Source of the DNA: Euonymus europaeus
Taxonomy: Eukaryota > Streptophyta > Magnoliopsida > Celastrales > Celastraceae
Length of the DNA: 64,000 bases
Assembly (NCBI GenBank): GCA_963580455.1
Contig: OY756958.1
Location: 24,564,501-24,628,500 of the forward strand
Direction: 5' to 3'
Positions 51,059 through 62,135 of the stretch are shown piece after piece; within the stretch, counting starts at the first letter, position 1, and the number at the start of each line of letters is the position of its first letter. The notes under the pieces were generated by a model. It ran no database searches. It was not told where the DNA came from and saw nothing but the letters and a program-made list of their open reading frames with translations. The translations under genes were made by a program, and so were the position numbers.

Positions 51059-52720
51059 TCATGCTCTTGGACTAAGGGAGAGTGTTATATCCTGAAAGAC
51101 CTTCAGCCTCTTCTCAATCTTCTTTCTCTCCAAGATCCCAGAAACAGTTTTGCTGGTGTCAACAAGCTTCCCTGCTTCATTTGTAGAACCCAGTACTGCA
51201 GCAGCCATGATTGCCTCTTGAAAATCCTTGTTGTCTGGTAACAATTCGGACAACTTGCCATCTGTTTCATCTGACAACCTTCTTGACTTCTGCTCTGGTA
51301 TTTCTGGTTCTAGACATTCCTTTGAGAGTCTGCTAAAATTGGCAGCATTTCCCGACCTAGTTCTCTTGAGAGTCTCATGGAACTGATTCCCAATTGGGTC
51401 CTTGGTGGATTTGGTTGAATAGAACGGTGGTGCCTCGATATTCAGTGAATTCACAAAAGAAGGAGCCACTTGCTTATTGAAATTTCTCTGGTTGGGAACT
51501 ATATTTGACAAATTGATGTTCTCATCAGCGAAACCATCTTGGGACTGGACTGCATTTGTTGATGGACACACAGTGTGATGATCCTTGCAAGGCTGAGGCT
51601 GCCAAATTGACGAGAAACCAAGGAAGGCGTCGAAGAGCCTTCTTTGTTCCACCCTGTCCCCTCCCCTGTTCATCCTCTCTGACTCAAGGTCCTTGAGCAT
51701 CTGCTGTGCTCTTTCATAGGCCTTGAGATGGGAGTCTTGGCCTCTTGGACCATCAGAGACTGCTGGCTTCACTCGCCGGAGGGTCTCTTTTGCTTCAGAA
51801 ATCCTCCCTTGTTTCATCAAACATATACCCAGATTGCACATCTTGTTGTTATCTAGAGCAATTGAAAGTGCCTGCCGATAAGCCTCCTCTGCCTCAATGT
51901 AGTTGTTCTGTTGCATCAGTGCCCAACCCAGGTTTCCCTGAAACAGGAAATAAAAAAACCCATTTAGAATAGTTTTCCATAGATCTGAATATTGAAAAGA
52001 TAATACAATTCTTAGATTCATACCAGTAACCTAGTTGCTTCTTGTTCTACAGAGACCTGGAATTTTTTCCCTTGAGACCTTGCTGTCTTGGTGCGTTTCC
52101 CATTGAAAGCAAGCCCTTGTTGTATCAAGTAAAGCTTGTGCTTTAAGAGTGATATTTGGTCATCCAATCTCCCACATCTCTACAAAGTGTAATACAGTAC
52201 ACCCATTAATAAAAAAACGACTTCAATCGAAAAAACACAAAGAGGGAAATTGTCAAGTACCTTGTACAGATCGAGAAGGATATTTTCAAGAGACTCTTGG
52301 GCTTGGTCTGAACATCGACTTCTAAGTGACTTAATGGCTTCAATGGCTTCCTCTGCTCGGTTTTGTTGCTTCATGACAATAGCCATGTCTTTTAGAGCAC
52401 TATCCACTCTGTCTCCAGCATTTATGGCTGCCCAAAACAAGGGAATGGCCCTGTCTGGATCCTTCTCCACCAACTGTTCAAACAAAGAAACAAAACCCCA
52501 TCAGAAAAAGTCACCAAATTTGAACAAGTTCGAGATGACCCAGAATAATGACCTGCACATTCTTCGCTCTCACATATGGACTGTCACCGACTGGGACTTT
52601 ATGGATCGCATGGAACGACTCGGATCGAGTTCTGGGGATCCCCAAAGGCTTGGCAGGAGAAGAGGGAGCAGATTTGGAGGTTCGAAATCCTGGCGGAGCA
52701 TTCCACATCTCTTGCAGCAT
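51059..52720 (-). CDS. MS5: POLLENLESS3 / MS5-type TPR protein
   Basis: Four exons in phase 0: 52720-52553, 52473-52261, 52179-52024 and 51937-51059, giving 471 aa. The N-terminus (MWNAPPGFRTSKSAPSSPAK, then SESFHAIHKVPVGDSPYVRA) is diagnostic of the plant MS5/SDI family. TPR-like helices follow (NAGDRVDSALKDMAIVMKQQ, EEAIEAIKSLRSRCSDQAQE, NLGWALMQQNNYIEAEEAYR, MCNLGICLMKQGRISEAKET). A long, poorly structured C-terminal part (residues about 260-471) is characteristic of the MS5/POLLENLESS3 branch rather than the shorter sulphur-deficiency-induced SDI proteins. Arabidopsis MS5 (TDM1) is needed for exit from meiosis II in male meiocytes. The start at 52720 gives MLQEMWNAPP; an internal Met four codons on is also possible. 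Confidence 0.92.
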
Positions 52721-53139
52721 CTTTAAGAGAAAGCAAGAACAGCGAGAGTGAAGACGAATATGAGCAGGCACTTCTCTGTGGAGAAAGACCAGATATGGAG
52801 CGAGAGGAGACAGCAAGGGATTGAAGTACGAAGATTGAGTTGGGTTTCCATAGAGTGATATATTTGAATTTTCCGACCGTTGAAGGTTACCGTTTTACGT
52901 ACTAGCCGTTGCTTCGATTTAGGGCTCTTCAATAATTTTCCTTTTCCTAATTTTAGATGATATGGAAATCCTATTTCTCATGGGCTCAGATCAGGACGAA
53001 GCCCAATATTTCAGCGCAGTTGGGTTACGTTCAGTACGGAGAAGGCTGAAATAAGGAGTTTTCATTTTCATGGGCTAAAAAGCCTAAACCAAAAAAAGAC
53101 TCAGCTTCATTTTCGGCCCACCTGGATAGAGAAAAAAAA
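52721..53139. other. POLLENLESS3 5' region
   Basis: Promoter and 5' UTR of the gene to the left. No other feature was recognised before the foldback-like element, which begins at about 53140 after an A8 run. Confidence 0.45.
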
Positions 53140-53819
53140 GGGGTTTATTACCACCTAGTCACTTGTAGTGACATGCTTCACCAATAAATCACACAATAAT
53201 TTTTTTTACCAATAAGTCATAACTTTCACAAATTTCAAGGCAAGTGGTAATAAGCTTTTTTTCAAAATGACAATACTGCCCTTATTTGTGTGTTTTGAAT
53301 GAAGTCAAATATGTGAGATTTCTCTCTCTTCTTCTAGATTTCTCTCTCTTCTTCTTCTGGATTTTTCTCTCTTCTTCTTCTCGATTACTCTCTCCATTTC
53401 GTCTGTGTGAGCTTCGACCGAACAAATAGTGGAACGTGTGGAACCGCTCCCCTTCCGACGTTCTGTCCTCGACCTTGAAAGCAACATCTTCAGTGAATGT
53501 TGTGACTATGTATATAAGATAAGAGAGAACTCGACCTCTTCCCCGGTTCAAAAATAGCTTTTTCTTGTCGCTTGCTCCTTCGTACTAGTGGCTTAGCTGC
53601 CTTAGTTTCCCTTCCTTACTTTATTCCTTTCCTTATTAGGATAGGAGTCTTTTTCTGTATGTCTTTAGTTTCTTTTTTCTTTCTTTAGCAGCTAAAATTT
53701 TAGTTATTTTAGATCTACGAGTTCTTTTTCAAGATCTATAATTTTTTTTCAAGATTTCTAGTTCTTTTTTCAACATCTATGAAATTTTTGAAATTTTCAA
53801 AAATTTTGGTATTGTCGGT

Positions 53820-54780
53820 GAAATTTTTGAAGTTGTTGTTCCCATTGTTAATGTTGATACTGTCGGTGTTGATACTGTCAGTGTTGATACTCGTGATGTT
53901 CTGATACTATAAGTGTTGATGCTCGTGATGTTATGATACTCTAAGTGTTGATACTTGTGATGTTATGATACTGTAAGTGTTGATACTCGTGATGTTGTCA
54001 TACTGTCAATATTGATACTGTCTGGTGTTTGATACTGTCTTATGACTAATACTGTCTTATTCATTGTGAGGTATTGATTATACTGGTGATACTATATATA
54101 CTGCATTGAGTTTGGCAGTATATATTATTGGTCATTGATTATACTGGTGATACTAGATATATTGTACTGGTTGATGCTCGTGATGTTCTGATACTGTAAG
54201 TGTTGATACTAGCGATGTTCTAATACTGTCAATGTTGATAGTGTCTTGTCTTTGATACTATCTTATGATTGATACTGTCTTATTCATTGTGAAGTATTGA
54301 TTATACTAGTGATACTATATATACTGCATTGAGTTTGGCAGTGATACTTACCGGCGCGATATCAACGGAGAATACTGCATCAATATTATCATCAAAGACA
54401 GTATCAAAAGATGGTTGATACTGTCTGTTGTTGGTACTGTCATGCTTTTTGTTAGAGAATATTATTGGTACTGTCTGTGATTTCGATACTATTTGTTGTT
54501 CGTACTGTAGATGAATTTTTTGAAGTTGTTGGTACTGGCTCATTGTTGTCAAAATATGGTTGATACTGTCTCTGAGTTAGATACTGTATATGAATTTGAT
54601 ATTGTTTGTGAATTTGTTATTCTCAATGAATTTGATACTGTCTGTTGTTGGTACTGCTGTGATTTCGATTTTGTTGGTATTATCATGCTTCAAATTGATG
54701 ATACTATTTGATGTTGTGTTACTTTCCAAGTTTTATATTGTCATACTGTCATGTTTATTGTTGTGAAAATATGATAGGTA
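53820..54780 (+). repeat. Left-arm minisatellite, GTTGATACTGTC unit
   Basis: GATACTGT and near variants (GATACTGTAAG, GATACTCGTGATGTT, GGTACTGTC) recur at 15-30 bp spacing, often as GTTGATACTGTCAGT. They are read on the plus strand. No open frame of significance is supported by family similarity. Confidence 0.88.
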
Positions 54781-55254
54781 TTGTATGATGTGATATTCTT
54801 TCAAGTTAGTAATATTATCATGCTTTTTGGTGTGAAATATAGTTGGTAGTGTTTGGTGTTGTCGTACTCTTTTAAGTTTTGGTGTTTGATATTGTGATGT
54901 TATTTTGAATGTTGTACAGACATACTAAAGACGATGCTGACGATAGTTCTATTTTGAAAATTAATCAACTGCATTTGGGAGAAGAAAGTGGATAAGACAA
55001 TACGTCGAAGATGCGACTTTCATTTGAGAGTGTAATATTATATGTTAATGTCATATTATTTTCTACATTTGTCATTTAAGTTTAAATTATAAATTGGTAT
55101 GAAATTATTTGATAATGTCATAAAATTTAATATTATTATCAGCCATGTACTCCGAATATGAGTCATTGATACTATAAACTTATATGATACTGTTTGAAAA
55201 TTGATATTGTTGACTTACATGATATTGACAAAATAAAAAAATGACAAATATGAT

Positions 55255-56815
55255 AGTACCCCAACACATGATAGTATCATAATACATGTCAGTATCACAA
55301 CCAACCCAATATTGCAACATATGAAACAGTATCACAATCTCATTGTTGATAATGATATTGTTGCAAATTTTGAAAGTGTTGTTGGTAATGATACTGTTAA
55401 TTATGTAGGTACTATTTTCCTTTTTGATACTGTTGTCTGAAATGTCATTTGTTTCAAAACTTGACAGTATTATTGATAATGATATTATTAATGATGTTGA
55501 TAATGATAAACATTGTTGTCCACTTATTTTTAATAGGGAAAAAATAAATATATGACAATACTACATCATATGACAGTATCAAATAATATGACAATATTAT
55601 GACAATACTAATATCTCTAATAGTATCAATCGATAAATAATACTATTATTGTATCAGAGTTCAAAATGACCTAAAATAATAAAAAAATACACTACCAATG
55701 TACATGGTACTACCTATTAGCACGACAGTATCAACTTAAATAGGCAACATCCCGCTTATTCTCTAAAATGCAGTTCACTTTTCAAAATGAAATTATCTTC
55801 AGATGATCTTCGTCATAACTGTATATAAAACATTAGAAATAGTTAAGACAAAAAATGACAGTATCAAGTAGACAGTACTAAACAGTATCGAGATTACAAA
55901 CAGTATCAATAATTTTAAAGAATTCACAGACAGTATCAAATTCATTAACAAACAACAAATTCACTGACAATATCAAATTCACAGACAGTACCAACAATAT
56001 TTTCACAATAAGGAGTCAGTATCAAAAATTTCAAAAATTACAAACAACAAATAGTATCGAAATTATAGACAATACCAACCATATTCTCAACATTGATAGT
56101 ATCACGAGAATCGACAATGACAGTATCAACACTGACAGTATCAAAACTGACAGTATCAACATTAACAGTTGAATGGAGTACGCAATCACAAGACAGTATC
56201 AACATTGACAGTATCACAGGAATCAACAATGACAGTATCAACAGAGACAATATCAACATTAACAGTTGCAACAACATCAGCAAAATGACAGTATCACACA
56301 AGCTGAATGGAGTACGAATAACACTAACAGTACACATAGTACTAGTAGTATAATCAATATTTGATGACAGTATCACACAAGATTAACAGCATCAGCAAAA
56401 TGACAGTATCAATCAGTACAAGATTAACAGCATCAAGGAGAATTTCAGAGTATCAAAATGAGAAAACCCATTTATAGTATCCGAATGAAAAAGACCCAAA
56501 ATGACAGTATCACACAAGATTAACAGCATCAGCAAAATGACAGTATCAATCAGTACAAGATTAACAGCATCAAGGAGAATTTCAGAGTATCAAAATGAGA
56601 AAACCCATTTATAGTATCCGAATGAAAAAAGACCCAAAATGACAGTGGTAACAAAATGACAATATCACACAAGATTAACAGCATCAGCAAAATGACAGTA
56701 TCAATCAGTACAAGATTAACAGCATCAAGAAGAATTTCAGAGTATCAAAATGAGAAAACCCATTTATAGTATCCGAATGAAAAAAGACCCAAACTTTATA
56801 ATGTTTGCAGTATCA
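55255..56815 (-). repeat. Right-arm minisatellite, GACAGTATCAAC unit
   Basis: The same repeat as the left arm, in reverse orientation: GACAGTATCA and variants recur densely, often as TGACAGTATCAACA. Apart from indels and spacing it mirrors the left arm, so a read-through transcript could form a long imperfect duplex. Confidence 0.88.
56364..56790. repeat. Higher-order tandem repeat, three copies of about 137-155 bp
   Basis: Copies start at 56364, 56501 and about 56656. Each contains CACACAAGATTAACAGCATC, then CAGAGTATCAAAATGAG and CCCATTTATAGTATCCGAAT. Copies 1 and 2 are almost identical; copy 3 has an insertion of about 17 bp at its start. This shows recent unequal exchange or slippage in the right arm. 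Confidence 0.88.
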
Positions 56816-57348
56816 CTAAAGAATTATTTGCAAGAAGAAAGCTTTTAAACCAGTGTGGATGAAAGTGACGCCGCAGAGGAGAGAACCAATAGTGGAATCG
56901 ATGATGAGGGAGAGAATGAAGAGAGAGCTCATTACCAGATGAAGAACAGTATATGTAGTGGACAGACAGTATCAACAGCACATGATCTTCTCCGGCGCGA
57001 TATCGGCGGATTACAAGTCGGACCGCCACTGCAACTGCCGTGCTTCTAGAAGCAGTTCGATCGGGAGGGAAGTGGAGGTGGCCCACTAAATGGTCGAAAA
57101 TCTCTGGTTTTAGTGAGAGAAAGTTGAGAGAGAAGAAACGTGAGAGAAATTTGAGAGAGAAGAAACGTGAAAGAAATGAGAGTGAAGAAGAGAGAGAGAG
57201 AAAATATCTACCAAAATTTTGAGTTTTGAAACCTTAAGGGCATTTTTGTCTTGTAAAAATTACCATGTGACTGAAATGGTGATATGAAAACTTAGTATGA
57301 CTAAATGATAAAAATGGCCACCAATATAGACCGGCCAGTAATTCACCC

Positions 57349-57356
57349 AAAAAAAA
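57349..57356 (-). terminator. Pol III terminator (T8) of the tRNA-Ile gene
   Basis: On the minus strand the tRNA 3' end (57374) is followed after 17 nt by eight consecutive T, a typical RNA polymerase III terminator. The same run is the right flank of the foldback-like element, which therefore appears to have inserted into it. Confidence 0.7.
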
Positions 57357-57373
57357 GCCTAATTTGAAGGAAA

Positions 57374-57447
57374 TGGCCCATGCAGGTCTTGAACCTGCGA
57401 CCTTCGCGTTATTAGCACGACGCTCTAACCAGCTGAGCTAATAGGCC
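57374..57447 (-). tRNA. trnI-AAU: tRNA-Ile (anticodon AAT)
   Basis: 74 nt on the minus strand. The 7-bp acceptor stem is GGCCTAT paired with ATGGGCC (one G-T), with discriminator A. The D-arm region is TAGCTCAGCTGGTTAGAGC, which includes the A box. The anticodon stem-loop GTCGTGCTAATAACGC places AAT in the loop. The T arm GCAGGTTCAAGACCTGC contains the B box. No CCA is encoded and there is no intron, as expected for a nuclear plant tRNA-Ile. Confidence 0.95.
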
Positions 57448-57565
57448 AATCTGCAGTTCATTACGTGGTATAATTATTTATTATAAAGACCCCTTCAGTA
57501 CAGAAGGGCTTGCTTATCCATCCGCGGACTGGACAGCTCTCGGACAGATTCATCGAGTTGTCGCG

Positions 57566-59010
57566 ATGAAAGAAGATTACGAGGTAAGAAAATGATTATT
57601 ATCGTTGAAGCTTCATTCCGTTCTTTCTCTTTTTTCTATCCTCTGTAGATGCCTGATACTTTCTTATTAACACCGCCTCTAATCTAATTACCCTTTTCGA
57701 AATATCATATAATGCCCCGTAAGCTCTTCTAATTTGTGTTGGTATAAATCTGAAATCCATTCCCACTTTTTTTTTTCCCCTTCCCGATAAGGAATTAGCT
57801 TTATTTTCTTGGGTGATTGGATATTTCTTATCTGTTGCTTGGCTTTTCAGGGCAAAAGCAGTGTCCATCGGAAAACCCCCTTTGCGATTTAGCATTATTT
57901 ACTCTTTTCAGATGTGAAATTGCACGTGTCTTAGGCCTTGCTGAATCAACATTATGTATCCTCTTTTGATTTGCTCATTGTCAGTGTAATATTTGGATTT
58001 GAATGTATAACCTTGTGCACGTCAAGGGCTGTGCGGCCACTGTAAATGCTGCTAATTACATGCTGATTGGTTCTCTGTGGATTCTAAAGTTTTTATCTAA
58101 GCTGTAAATTAGCGTGAAATGGCTGGGAATGTTTGTGAATCGATACTAGTTGTAAGTCATGAGCCTGGGAGTTGATGTCAGTGGAATAAAATGTTTGTTT
58201 TTTATTTTCTGAGATTATGCCTGATTGTGTGTTATTTTCACAATGGTTGTTCTTGTAAATGAAGACCAGTGTCTCCGATAGTTTCGCAGGTTACTAGTCC
58301 ATGAAAAATCTTTCGAGAATTCTTCTCTGTCTACGGATAAATTCATAATCATTGGTTGTGTCGATAAGATTGACAGTATTTTCTGTTTTCAATAGTTAAG
58401 CATGTTACTGACTTGGGATCACAAACAGCAGAGGGTTTTTCATGCTTCGTCCAACATGTACTTGTTGTTTGAATGGAATAATAGTGCTGTAAAATCTGAT
58501 TTGGGCGACGTTTTTCATTTCTGAAATTATTGGGAAAATCTCTGTTTTGATGTATGTTTGTTGTTGTGTTTGACTGTATGGGATTCCTTGCATTGCAGAT
58601 TGAAGAGAAAAAGCAAGCTGCTGCTGATGTGCTGTTTCAGTATTCTAAATTTGTGATGGCATGTATTGGGAATCAAGCTAGACCTCCTGATCTGAGGTTG
58701 CATTTGATGAAGGTAATACTGTATTTCTTGTTCAAATCTTTATGCTGTGGTATAATGCTTCATGGGTTTTCAGAAGAGGAAAAGAAGTTACTGTAAAAAG
58801 ATTAGATTACGATTTTACGAGCTGATGTAGCTTTGCCAAGTGCTTGTATAAACCCTCTGTATTCCTCTTGATTTTCAGGAGATTTCAGGGATGCCAACTT
58901 CCCTGAAGCGAGAGTCATCTCAGACAGTCGCTTCTCCTGATGCAATGGGCGAGTCATCAAGCTCCGGTACTGCTAGACTTGATAAAGCAGACAGTTTTCA
59001 GGCTCTGTAG
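57566..59010 (+). CDS. Small conserved plant protein of unknown function
   Basis: Three exons: 57566-57583, 58599-58712 and 58879-59010, giving 87 aa with GT-AG introns in phase 0. Exon 1 encodes only MKEDYE. The middle exon is a charged, probably helical stretch (EEKKQAAADVLFQYSKFVMA, then GNQARPPDLRLHLMKE). The last exon has GMPTSLKRESSQ and a Ser-rich tail ending LDKADSFQAL. I believe similar small proteins exist widely in land plants but cannot name a function. No signal peptide or membrane segment is evident. The 1-kb first intron, clean junctions and coherent reading frame argue for a real gene. Confidence 0.75.
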
Positions 59011-59591
59011 TTTCAATCTAATTGCTATGCTGCACTTTAGCCTAAAGCCAACAGCTTTCTCATCCTTGCTTAGATTTCCATTGTGGAATTTTGTGTGTAC
59101 AGTACTGTGTTTCTTTTAAGCATATGCGTGATGGATACTGCAATAATTTACTCTGTCTTTAACCTTCGTAATACAAACTTAGATCTATAGACAATGAATA
59201 AGTCCTAATACATTGTTTCTATCTTTGTTATCTTGCTGTCACTGGATCAAAAACAAGTAAATCTGAAAACAAGAAATATCCCATTTGCAGGACATATCGT
59301 TATTAATCTGTCTTTATGTAAGCAGAGTGCCTGTATGAAACGAGCCACGCCTTTAAGGATGTTCATGCAATGGCTATAATACCTTCATTAAATCATGTGG
59401 CAGAAAGCCTATATATGTTTCCAAATCAATCAATTTAAAGGCAACAGATGATGCTTAAAATGCTGCAGTGGCATTCAGGACAGTAACAATGACCTGTGTA
59501 AGAAATGAAGTACAAGAGCAAGTGTCTTATCAAAAATTGTCTCATGGGAAATTTTTACTAAAGGCAGGCAATGAGAACAACAGGAGATAAA
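59011..59591. other. Convergent 3' regions of the small gene and PAD1
   Basis: This interval holds the 3' UTRs of two converging genes. No other feature was recognised. Confidence 0.5.
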
Positions 59592-61748
59592 TCATGTCTC
59601 TCGCACAGGTGCCCTCTTTGCAGCCTCAGCAGCTGCTTTCTCGGCTTCAATCTCAGCTACAACTACATCAATTTCGGCCTCATCAAGTTGCCGCAGGCCA
59701 TGCTCTTTGGTCATCACTGCAACTTCTATGTTCTTGCCCCCACTCTCAACAACCTATATTAAACAGTAAAAACAATTACTTCAAAAGGTATAAATTTTGA
59801 CTTCCAGCATCAGGGCTTGCAGGAGGCAAGTGGCGTCATGGTAGAAGCCATTGATCCCAATAAATGTCACACAAAAAAGAACAAAGGAATAGTAGTTGGC
59901 ATATGCAAACACATTCTTCAAACTTACTCCAACCAAAGGAATACTGCCATATTCTTCTGCTTTAAGGATTGGAGACGTGAACCTCTCCAAGGTTAGGACA
60001 CAATGCAACCAACCCTCGAGAGCAAACTTGTGCTAGGAGAATTCAAACTAATTCTACTGATTTAATATGATCAAGCTTCACAGCAGCATCAATGAGTCCA
60101 ATAGAATATGGATCCACAACAAAGTACAACATGTTGTGTCTAATCTCCTCAAGAAGTAAAACCAGCAGGAGAGACAAGACTTGAAGTCACCCATGTCAGT
60201 TTGGGATTGGTACAATAAAGCATGGATGCAAGAACAGTAAGATTTCAATCGAAGCATATTTTGTTCACGCTTAACAAATTATGAACATTTAAAATCAATT
60301 CTACAGCTAAAATGAGCAGTGAGCTGAGAAATATCCACAGGCATGCCAGAGAGAAAACCAAGAGACGCCACACCAACAAAGGCTGTGGTATTTAGGCATC
60401 ACAAATAAGACACCGGATGAATATAAAATCGTGAGAATCTTAATCTCAAAGGATACTCCTAATTCAACTTATTGCTCAGAAGATGGATCTATCTGTGTAT
60501 CTTTTTCATGGATATGGCTTAGAATAAACATTTCAAGTGGAATATGTAATGTAACTCCAAGGACACAGGGCCGTGAAGGTTGTGCAGTATTTGGTTTTCG
60601 TGCCAAAGAAGATTGTGTAGTTATAAGAATAACTCATGAAAACTAATTAAAGTGCAGTCATACAAATTCACCTCAAGCAATGCACGAATTGCAAGTTTCA
60701 GAGTGTCATGACCAGATGTTTCTTTATAGTTTTTCTCCAGGAACTCCCTGATAGAATTAGAATTTCTCCCAGTTGCATTAGCTTTCCAAGCTGAAAATGT
60801 TCCAGATGGATCAGTCTGATACAGGGATGGCACAGCAGTGTATGGATCAAAGCCCACAATCAAAGTCGAAAGGCCAAATGGTCTCACACCACCACTTTGT
60901 GTGTACTTTTGCTGGAGTCCTGCGATATAACGCGTGATATACTCAACAGTTACAGGATCCTCGAGAGTCAGCCTGTGGCTTTGACATTCAATCCGAGCCT
61001 TGTTAATCAGGACACGAGCATCTGCTTTAAGTCCAGCACATGCCAAAGCAACGTGATCATCCAGATTTACTATCTTCCGAACAGATCTAGAAAACACAAA
61101 GGATGTAAATAATCAGCAGAAGACGGTCAATATCAAAAAGTTAAACAAGAGAAAAAAGAGTGATTTAGGTATGATCATGGAAATATTCATCATCATCAAA
61201 ACCTAAATCCAAATATTTGGGGTCTGTCATGGTGAATGAATCCTTAGCGGAATCTAATAACTACCAAGTGGGTTTTCTTTCTCCTTTCAACTGATCAAGA
61301 GCGGCACTCGCTTGTTTACTTCTGTTCCATGTCTTTCTAAAGCCCAACTCTTTGCTTCTAGATTACTTCAATTCATGGAAATAGTTATCTTAGAAACAGT
61401 GAACGCGATGTGATAAAACAGAAATCCACCAGTTTCACAATAAATATCTGTGAAACGAAAATACTAATTTATGCATAAATCTCCCCTAAAAACTATCGCC
61501 AAAACAAATCTGAAAATTCCAATCTATATTACGTGATTAAACCATTTGTCCCACACTAGAGAGAGAGAGGGGTACCGGGAATCTTGAAGCTTGGCGGCAG
61601 ATTTCTTCTCAACACCAAGGACAACATTGTCAGTGCCACGGACGCCGACGGCGGCGTTGCCCTTACGAACAGCTTCGAGTGCATACTCCACCTGGAACAG
61701 ATGTCCGTCCGGTGAAAACACAGTTATTGCCCTGTCGTATCTCGCCAT
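59592..61748 (-). CDS. PAD1: 20S proteasome subunit alpha type-7 (PAD1)
   Basis: Three exons: 61748-61576, 61086-60672 and 59753-59592, encoding 249 aa, as in other plants. The N-terminal alpha-subunit signature [19 protein letters not shown] begins at residue 4; it forms the gate of the core particle. The body contains [36 protein letters not shown] and [16 protein letters not shown], which match alpha-7 (PSMA7/PAD). The tail is Ala/Glu-rich ([14 protein letters not shown]). Alpha subunits are not catalytic; they build the outer rings and bind regulators. The gene looks intact. Confidence 0.95.
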
Positions 61749-62135
61749 TCTTCTTCCTCAACTCAACTTGGTTATGATCGCACCGTCAGCGCAAATTGTG
61801 ACTTGCGAGGGAGAGCTCGTTCCGTTCTGTTCTGTAAAATTAATACTTAACGTTTTACCCCTCCACTTTTCTAGAAATGATATCAAAGAGGCAGTGGGGC
61901 ATTCGACTTGATAAGTATTATAGGCCCAATTCCTAAAATGTGGCCTGTTTATCCGTGGGCCAAATTTTCCAGACCCAACTCTAAACGAATTGGAAAGCGC
62001 CACGGTGGTAACATTGTCCTCATCGATAATTCGATACACACCAATCTCAAAAGGTCTTACTGGGAGTGGTCTCATTGAACCAGTAAAGCAAGAGATTACT
62101 CATTCAAAAGCAAAATTGGATATACAGATCCATTA
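61749..62135. other. PAD1 upstream region
   Basis: Promoter and 5' UTR of PAD1. Overlapping open frames on both strands lack motifs. Confidence 0.45.

Larger units (their letters stand above)
53140..57348. mobile_element. Foldback-like element with minisatellite arms (possible MULE relative)
   Basis: The outer ends are related in inverted orientation. The left reads GGGTTTATTACCACC and the right, reverse-complemented, reads GGGTGAATTACTGGCC. Further in, ACAATACTGCCCTTA pairs with ACAAAAATGCCCTTA, and both arms carry a CTCTCTTCTTC-rich tract (53320-53400; 57110-57205 on the other strand). Next, the left arm is dominated by GATACTGTC-type repeats and the right arm by the complement GACAGTATC. 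The centre (about 54900-55250) is mostly free of the repeat. Both ends abut A8 runs (53132-53139 and 57349-57356), consistent with an 8-bp target duplication in a homopolymer. No transposase is present. Long inverted arms made of short tandem repeats are the defining feature of foldback elements; the terminal sequence and target size would also suit a Mutator-like derivative. Confidence 0.72.

Noticed and set aside
53820..56815. CRISPR-like array
   Set aside because: Repeats are short, degenerate, irregularly spaced and inverted in the second half, in a plant nuclear context; this is a minisatellite.
56855..57222. Plus-strand frames in the right foldback arm
   Set aside because: Low-complexity Glu/Arg-rich translations of GA-rich arm sequence, mirrored in the other arm as CT-rich; not coding.
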